From Pseudomonas wadenswilerensis (GTDB lineage: Bacteria > Pseudomonadota > Gammaproteobacteria > Pseudomonadales > Pseudomonadaceae): a stretch of 64,000 bases of DNA. This document shows, piece after piece, positions 59,827 to 64,000 of this stretch; positions within the stretch are counted from its first letter, which is position 1; the number at the start of each line of letters is the position of its first letter. The position numbers were made by a program, and so were the translations under genes. The stretch lies in NCBI RefSeq assembly GCF_900497695.1, contig NZ_UIDD01000013.1, positions 1 through 64,000 of the forward strand, written 5' to 3'. The notes below the pieces were generated by a model, which saw only the letters and a program-made list of their open reading frames with translations, did no database searches and was not told the DNA's origin.

Positions 59827-60057
59827 TCAGGAAGGGCCTGTGCGCTTGAGCACATTGGCGATGCTCTCGGCGAGAGCGCAATTGCAGGTGCTTCCGGCGC
59901 CTGGGGTGTAGACCGGCGGTTTGGCGACGGAAGGATCGCCACTGGAGAAGGGGGGGGCAGGGGTTGTACTGAACAGTTCGTAGGGGGCGCTGACGTCGAG
60001 CAGGTCGACACCGTCGTAGACCGGGATTGCAATCAAGTACTGTCCTGCGGCAGGCAT
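59827..60057 (-). CDS. Truncated DJ-1/PfpI-like N-terminal protein
   Basis: A 76-aa protein with a strong AGGAGG RBS. Residues 7-30 (YLIAIPVYDGVDLLDVSAPY, then ELFS) are the first strand and helix of a DJ-1/PfpI domain, but the remaining 160 residues of that fold are missing. The rest is proline- and serine-rich (TTPAPPFSSGDPSVAKPPVY) with a CNC motif near residue 58. It is the first gene of the four-gene operon, 101 bases before tyrosinase. It is either a decayed gene kept for its promoter and RBS, or a short functional peptide. Confidence 0.6.
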   Translation of the reverse strand: MPAAGQYLIAIPVYDGVDLLDVSAPYELFSTTPAPPFSSGDPSVAKPPVYTPGAGSTCNCALAESIANVLKRTGPS

Positions 60058-60296
60058 GATTCCCTCCTGGGAAACACCGCGGCGAACGCGCTTGCGTCGT
60101 CAGGTGTATAGCTTTCTGCTAATCAGCGTTGCGATGCCCGGACGACAAAACCGGAGGTCGGCCCGCTCAAGGCTAATGGCCATTAGGGCTGGTTTTGGCA
60201 GCATAGTCGGCGTTGTTTTACCTGCAAGGTGTTTTTGCGGGCAGGTGCTGAGCGGTAGTGTTCGAAGCGTATCGGTCTGCAGTGCTAGCACTGTGA

Positions 60297-60565
60297 TCAG
60301 TTCGCTGAGGGCGTCACCGGGCACTGGCTCAGAAACGCTTGCAGCCCTTGCTGATATTCCTCGGCCGGCATCAGGTCACAGTGTTTGGCAATGAGACAGG
60401 CCACGCCCTGGCGCACCATGTCCGCGCTCGCCACGAGGTAGAAGTCCGGTGTTTCCTGCAGGCGCGCGATCTGTTCCCAGACCAGGGTGCTCTTGCCGCT
60501 GCGGGCTTTGTCCAGGCTGACCAGGCCTGGATATGGGCGGGGGTGATGCTGTAGTGCAATTCCAT
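60297..60565 (-). pseudogene. Small frameshifted gene
   Basis: The region starts at ATG 60565 (MELHYSITPAHIQAW) and continues in a different frame as SLDKARSGKSTLVWEQIARL...PDFYLVASADMVRQGVACLI, ending at TAA-like stop 60297. The two parts fit together as one protein of about 90 aa if one base were added near 60526-60545. The second part ends in LQAFLSQCPVTPSAN. It may be a true frameshift, a sequencing error or an otherwise used start in the second frame. The family is not recognised. Confidence 0.45.
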
Positions 60566-60618
60566 GAGGGCTTGATCCGAGGTCCGTGTTCGGTGAGGGC
60601 GGCAGTTTAGCGAGTTTC

Positions 60619-60629
60619 GGGGGGGGGGG
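60619..60629. repeat. Homopolymeric G tract (11 G)
   Basis: Eleven consecutive G residues lie between the unknown protein gene ending at 60665 and the frameshifted gene starting at 60565, about 54-64 bases upstream of that ATG. Such tracts vary in length by slippage and can alter promoter spacing. Confidence 0.6.
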
Positions 60630-60664
60630 TAGCAGCGGTTTGTGCGCGTATGCGAACTCGCCGC

Positions 60665-61390
60665 TCAGGCTGGAAACTGCTCTATATGGCGCTCCACCCA
60701 TTCGTACAGGCGCTCGTCGAGCCGAAGCTGCTGTTGGCTGAAACTGTCCCGGCAGGCGTTGAACAACGGATCCTGATTGACCTGCACGGCCAGCTCGATG
60801 GGGCTTTCGCGCTCGGCATGGGCTGCCCGTAGCTGTCGCTGGCGCTGATCGGCCTGTTCCAGGGTGTCCGCCAGGGCATCCAGTTGCAGGTGCCTGAACT
60901 GGGCGATGGCCTGCGGCAGATGAAAGTGCAGGGCACTGTCGAAGCCTTCCCAGTCCTCGAAGGCCAGCCATTCGTGGAGCACCATCAAGCAGCGCGGTGC
61001 CGGGGCCAGTTGCTCCAGCCGCTCGAAGGCCAGCCAGTACTGGCGTGGCAATTGTTCGGCGGTTTCGATGGCCTGGGCGATCAGGTCCAGGGCCCGGGCC
61101 TTGTCCTGGTGATGTTTGCGCAGGATGCGCCGGGTCAGGGTGAAGCGCGCTTGTTCCAGAGTACTCAAGGCGCGGTTCAGGTCATAGCCTGCGTTGTGCA
61201 GATATTCCTGGGCTTGATCGGGGGGCAGCCCGGACTTGTCCGCCAGCACCTGCAGCAGTTCGGTTTTATAGAGTTCGGCAGCCTGCTCGGGGTTGCTTGC
61301 GCAGCGTTCCAGCAGGATCTGGGCGTGGCGCAGGCTGATGGGGATCAAGCTGCGTAGTCGTTGCAGAGCGTGGATGTGCGTCGGGTCCAT
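60665..61390 (-). CDS. Unknown helical protein with N-terminal UBA-like repeats
   Basis: A 241-aa soluble, almost wholly helical protein. Residues 10-75 contain two UBA/TS-N-like units (ISLRHAQILLERCASNPEQA and LADKSGLPPDQAQEYLHNAG). The middle is a repeated helical bundle (QYWLAFERLEQLAPAPRCLM), and the end (about 211-241) is FSQQQLRLDERLYEWVERHI. The start at ATG 61390 (GAGG upstream) fits the family-like opening MDPTHIHALQRLRSLI; the frame is open much further upstream but that part is antisense to the autotransporter. Divergent from that gene with 270 bases between, which hold no gene. Function unknown. Confidence 0.7.
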   Translation of the reverse strand: MDPTHIHALQRLRSLIPISLRHAQILLERCASNPEQAAELYKTELLQVLADKSGLPPDQAQEYLHNAGYDLNRALSTLEQARFTLTRRILRKHHQDKARALDLIAQAIETAEQLPRQYWLAFERLEQLAPAPRCLMVLHEWLAFEDWEGFDSALHFHLPQAIAQFRHLQLDALADTLEQADQRQRQLRAAHAERESPIELAVQVNQDPLFNACRDSFSQQQLRLDERLYEWVERHIEQFPA

Positions 61391-61660
61391 CGACTGGGGT
61401 GCCTCGGGGTGGGCTGGTGGTTGGGGATGGCGGGCCGCACCTGTCACGGCTCGGTGTGCAGGGTGTGAGCTTTTCGCCATCTTGCCGGACAACCTGGTTA
61501 TCGTCACGGAACTCGACGCTAGGTGTTGCACAGATATTCGACGTGGGAGCAATATTTGCAGCCGCAGGCTGCTTCCTTGGCTTGCGGCCGAGCAATGCAG
61601 CGACACACTGGTCGACCCAGGACGGGCGACCCGACAACAAAAACAAGAGAAGTCATCGAC

Positions 61661-64000
61661 ATGGATGTTAGATGTGATCAGCTCAAGACGCTGACGGGCA
61701 CCCTGTGCCTGGCGTTCGCCACCGGGCTGCCGCTGTCGGTTGCGGCGGCCTATCAAGAGACTGGCCGCCCGGGCGACCCCGCCAGCTGGCGGTCGGCCGA
61801 ATACCAGCAGGACTGGGGCCTGGAACGCATGCAGGCGAGCCAGGCCTATGCCGCCGGGATCACCGGCGCCGGGGTCAGCATCGGCGCCCTGGACTCGGGG
61901 TTCGATGCCGCCCATCCCGAGGCCAGCCCCGGACGTTTTCACGCGGTTACCGCCACCGGCCAGTACCTGGACGGCACCCCGTTCAGTGTGTCCGGGGTGC
62001 TCAATGGCGCCAACGACAGCCATGGCACCCATGTCACCGGCACCATGGGCGCGGCCCGTGATGGCGTTGGCATGCAGGGCGTGGCCTTCAATGCCCAGGT
62101 TTACGTGGGCAACACCAACCACAACGACAGTTTCCAGTTCGGCCCCGGCCCCGATCCGCGGTATTTCAAGGCGGTCTACGGTGCCCTGGTGGATGCCGGT
62201 GCGCGGGCCATCAACAACAGCTGGGGCAGCCAGCCCAAGGGGGTCAGCTATCAGACCCTGGGCGACTTGCGCGCGGCCTACGCCCAGCATTTCCAGCAGG
62301 ACACCTGGCTCGACGCTGCCGGCGACGTGGCGCGCCGTGGCGTGATCAACGTGTTCAGCGCCGGCAACAGCGGTTATGCCAATGCCAGCGTGCGCTCGGC
62401 GCTGCCGTACTTCCAGCCGGAGCTGGAAGGCCATTGGCTGGCGGTGTCGGGCCTGGACAAGAACAACCAGCAGAAGTACAACCAGTGCGGCATCGCCAAG
62501 TACTGGTGCCTGGCGACCCCGGGTGCGGCGATCACCAGTACCGTGCCCGGTGGCGGCTACGCCACCTACAACGGCACCTCGATGGCCGCGCCCCATGCCA
62601 CCGGGGCCTTGGCCCTGGTCATGGAGCGTTATCCCTACCTGAACAACCAGCAGGCCCTGCAAGTGCTGTTGACCACCTCGCGCCAGCTCGATGGCTCGCC
62701 GACCCAGGGGCCCAGCGACCGTGTGGGCTGGGGCGTCCCGGACCTGAGCCGGGCGTTGCACGGCCCCGGGCAGCTACTGGGTGAATTCGACGTCACCCTG
62801 GGCCGCGGGCAGGGCGATATCTGGAGCAACGGTATCTCCGACCAGGCCCTGCTACAGCGTCAGGCCGAGGACGCCGCGGAACGCCAAGCCTGGCAGCAGA
62901 CCCTCAAGGATCGCGGCTGGGAGAATGGCCTGGCACCGGGAGCCAGCCAGCAGGATCGCAGCGACTATGCCCTGGGCATGGCCCGGGACGCGGCTGCCGC
63001 GCAGCGGGTCTACCAGGGCAGTCTGGTCAAGTCCGGGGCCGGCTGGCTGGTGCTCACGGGTGACAGCAGCTACCGCGGCCCGACCCGGGTCGATGGTGGA
63101 TTGCTGGCGGTCAACGGCAACCTGCAATCGGCGGTGACGGTCAACGCAGGCGCTACCCTGGGCGGCAACGGCCGGATCGGTGCTCTGACTGCCAGCGCCG
63201 GGGGCGTGGTGGCCCCGGGTAACTCCATCGGTACCTTGAATGTCGCCGGCAACCTGGACTTGCAGCCGGGCTCGACCTATCAGGTGGAGCTTTCGCCCAT
63301 GGCCAGCGACCGGCTCGTTGTGGGCGGTCAGGCCAGTGTCGGTGGCGCCAATCTCAGCCTGGTGCCCCAGGCGCAGCCGAACCTGTTGGCCGGTGGCCCG
63401 GTATCCAGCCTGGTGGGGCGCCAGTTCGACATCCTGCAGGCAGCGGGTGGGGTCAACGGGCGTTTCGCCCAGGTCCAGCCCGGCTACCTGTTTCTGGGGA
63501 CCGTACTCGATTATTCGGCCAACGACGTGCAGCTGGACGTGACGCGCAGCGGCACGACGTTCGCCAGCGTCGGTGCCACGGCCAACCAGCGCGCCAGCGG
63601 CGGCGCCGTGGAGCGCCTGGGACCGGGCAATCCCGTGTATGAAAGCCTGCTGCTCTCGACCTCGGCGGACCAGGCCCGGGACGGCCTGCGGCAGCTGTCC
63701 GGGGAGATCTACCCGGCGCTGGACTCGATGCTGCTCAGCCAGGGCTCGGTCTTGCGCGATGCCTTGGGCGAGCGTGTGCAAGGTCCTGCACTGAATGCCA
63801 ACGCGCCTGGAACGACTGCGAGCGAGTCAGGCTCGACCCAGCTCTGGCTCAAGGGCCTGGGCAGCTGGGGACGCATCGAGGGCGTGCAGGGCAGCGAGTC
63901 CTATACCAGTTCCCTGGGCGGCATGCTGCTGGGCGTGGACCATGACCTTGACGAGCAGACCGGCGCCGGCCTGGCCGCAGGCTACAGCGACAGCTCCCTG
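61661..64000 (+). CDS. Subtilisin-type autotransporter serine protease (partial)
   Basis: The frame starts at ATG 61661 and is still open at the window end (780 codons). Residues 1-30 are a signal peptide (TGTLCLAFATGLPLSVAAA). The S8 peptidase domain follows with the catalytic triad Asp78 (ALDSGFD), His121 (NDSHGTHVTG) and Ser307 (NGTSMAAPHA), and the oxyanion Asn236 (SAGNSG). A passenger stalk with repeat-rich beta structure (about 480-630) leads to the PATR-like GGLLAVNGNLQSAVTVNAGA region, and the autotransporter barrel begins near residue 725 (STQLWLKGLGSWGRIEGVQG). It is exported and probably displays or releases the protease at the cell surface. About 200 residues of barrel are missing. 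Confidence 0.92.
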   Translation, partial: MDVRCDQLKTLTGTLCLAFATGLPLSVAAAYQETGRPGDPASWRSAEYQQDWGLERMQASQAYAAGITGAGVSIGALDSGFDAAHPEASPGRFHAVTATGQYLDGTPFSVSGVLNGANDSHGTHVTGTMGAARDGVGMQGVAFNAQVYVGNTNHNDSFQFGPGPDPRYFKAVYGALVDAGARAINNSWGSQPKGVSYQTLGDLRAAYAQHFQQDTWLDAAGDVARRGVINVFSAGNSGYANASVRSALPYFQPELEGHWLAVSGLDKNNQQKYNQCGIAKYWCLATPGAAITSTVPGGGYATYNGTSMAAPHATGALALVMERYPYLNNQQALQVLLTTSRQLDGSPTQGPSDRVGWGVPDLSRALHGPGQLLGEFDVTLGRGQGDIWSNGISDQALLQRQAEDAAERQAWQQTLKDRGWENGLAPGASQQDRSDYALGMARDAAAAQRVYQGSLVKSGAGWLVLTGDSSYRGPTRVDGGLLAVNGNLQSAVTVNAGATLGGNGRIGALTASAGGVVAPGNSIGTLNVAGNLDLQPGSTYQVELSPMASDRLVVGGQASVGGANLSLVPQAQPNLLAGGPVSSLVGRQFDILQAAGGVNGRFAQVQPGYLFLGTVLDYSANDVQLDVTRSGTTFASVGATANQRASGGAVERLGPGNPVYESLLLSTSADQARDGLRQLSGEIYPALDSMLLSQGSVLRDALGERVQGPALNANAPGTTASESGSTQLWLKGLGSWGRIEGVQGSESYTSSLGGMLLGVDHDLDEQTGAGLAAGYSDSSL

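Noticed and set aside
61391..61660. A gene between the UBA-like gene and the autotransporter
   Set aside because: Only short frames without a usable RBS. It reads as a divergent promoter region.
60665..62761. Extending the UBA-like protein upstream to a 698-aa product
   Set aside because: The added part is antisense to the autotransporter protease. A plausible start with family-like sequence lies at 61390.
1..64000. CRISPR arrays, tRNA and rRNA genes
   Set aside because: I found no regularly spaced direct repeats, cloverleaf sequences or rRNA-like segments.

Overview
This window reads as chromosome of a fluorescent-group Pseudomonas (P. putida/P. fluorescens type). The evidence is high GC, Pseudomonas-style REP elements of the GTGGGAG...CTTGCC type, a cyanide-insensitive bd oxidase (CioAB type), OprD and MexEF-OprN-like proteins, DUF2388 and DUF3772 proteins, and mevalonate-catabolic mvaAB genes whose reductase keeps the catalytic numbering of the P. 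mevalonii enzyme. I see no rRNA, tRNA, CRISPR array or phage structural gene.

Layout. 1-1250: complete IS3-family element abutting a duplicated REP block (1251-1482). 1.5-8.6 kb: bestrophin-like channel, moaA, a YdeP-type molybdopterin oxidoreductase and cioAB, a plausible redox/respiratory unit. 8.7-15.6 kb: a lipoprotein, a DUF2388 protein, then a sigma54 activator with a C-terminal helical-repeat region, DUF917 protein, Asp/Glu/hydantoin-type racemase, a near-consensus sigma54 promoter and a RhiA-like gene with a partner. 15.6-24 kb: FMN reductase, GNAT, MocR regulator, succinate-semialdehyde dehydrogenase with divergent LysR, TraX-like protein, a 48-aa membrane protein, CPA1 antiporter and cupin. 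24-28 kb: DUF3772 MscS channel and a methyltransferase. 28-35 kb: mevalonate catabolism: OprD porin, TctA-like permease with an unusual small partner, mvaB, mvaA, and a divergent MocR regulator. 35.8-40.6 kb: malonate locus: a methylmalonyl-CoA-decarboxylase-type crotonase, LysR, MatC and MatB, with no MatA. 40.9-46.4 kb: Ada, MFS/LysR pair, methyltransferase, third MocR regulator. 46.5-53.2 kb: candidate sRNA with a strong terminator, PtrA-like small secreted protein divergent from a MexEF-OprN-like RND pump. 53.3-55.7 kb: AhpD-like protein, gene remnants, MerR and a divergent SDR. 55.6-60.1 kb: four-gene minus-strand operon encoding a DJ-1/PfpI-like fragment, a plant-PPO-like tyrosinase, a DUF2182 membrane protein and a caspase-fold protease. 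60.3-61.4 kb: a frameshifted small gene, a G11 tract and an unknown helical protein. 61.66 kb to the end: the start of a subtilisin-type autotransporter that runs off the window.

Best candidates for something undescribed are (a) the tyrosinase / DUF2182 / caspase-like operon, which reads like a copper oxidase with its metal-handling membrane protein and a maturation protease; (b) the activator-DUF917-racemase module next to a sigma54-driven RhiA-like operon; and (c) the malonate locus in which a crotonase-type decarboxylase seems to replace MatA. These functional couplings are inferences from domain content and gene order.
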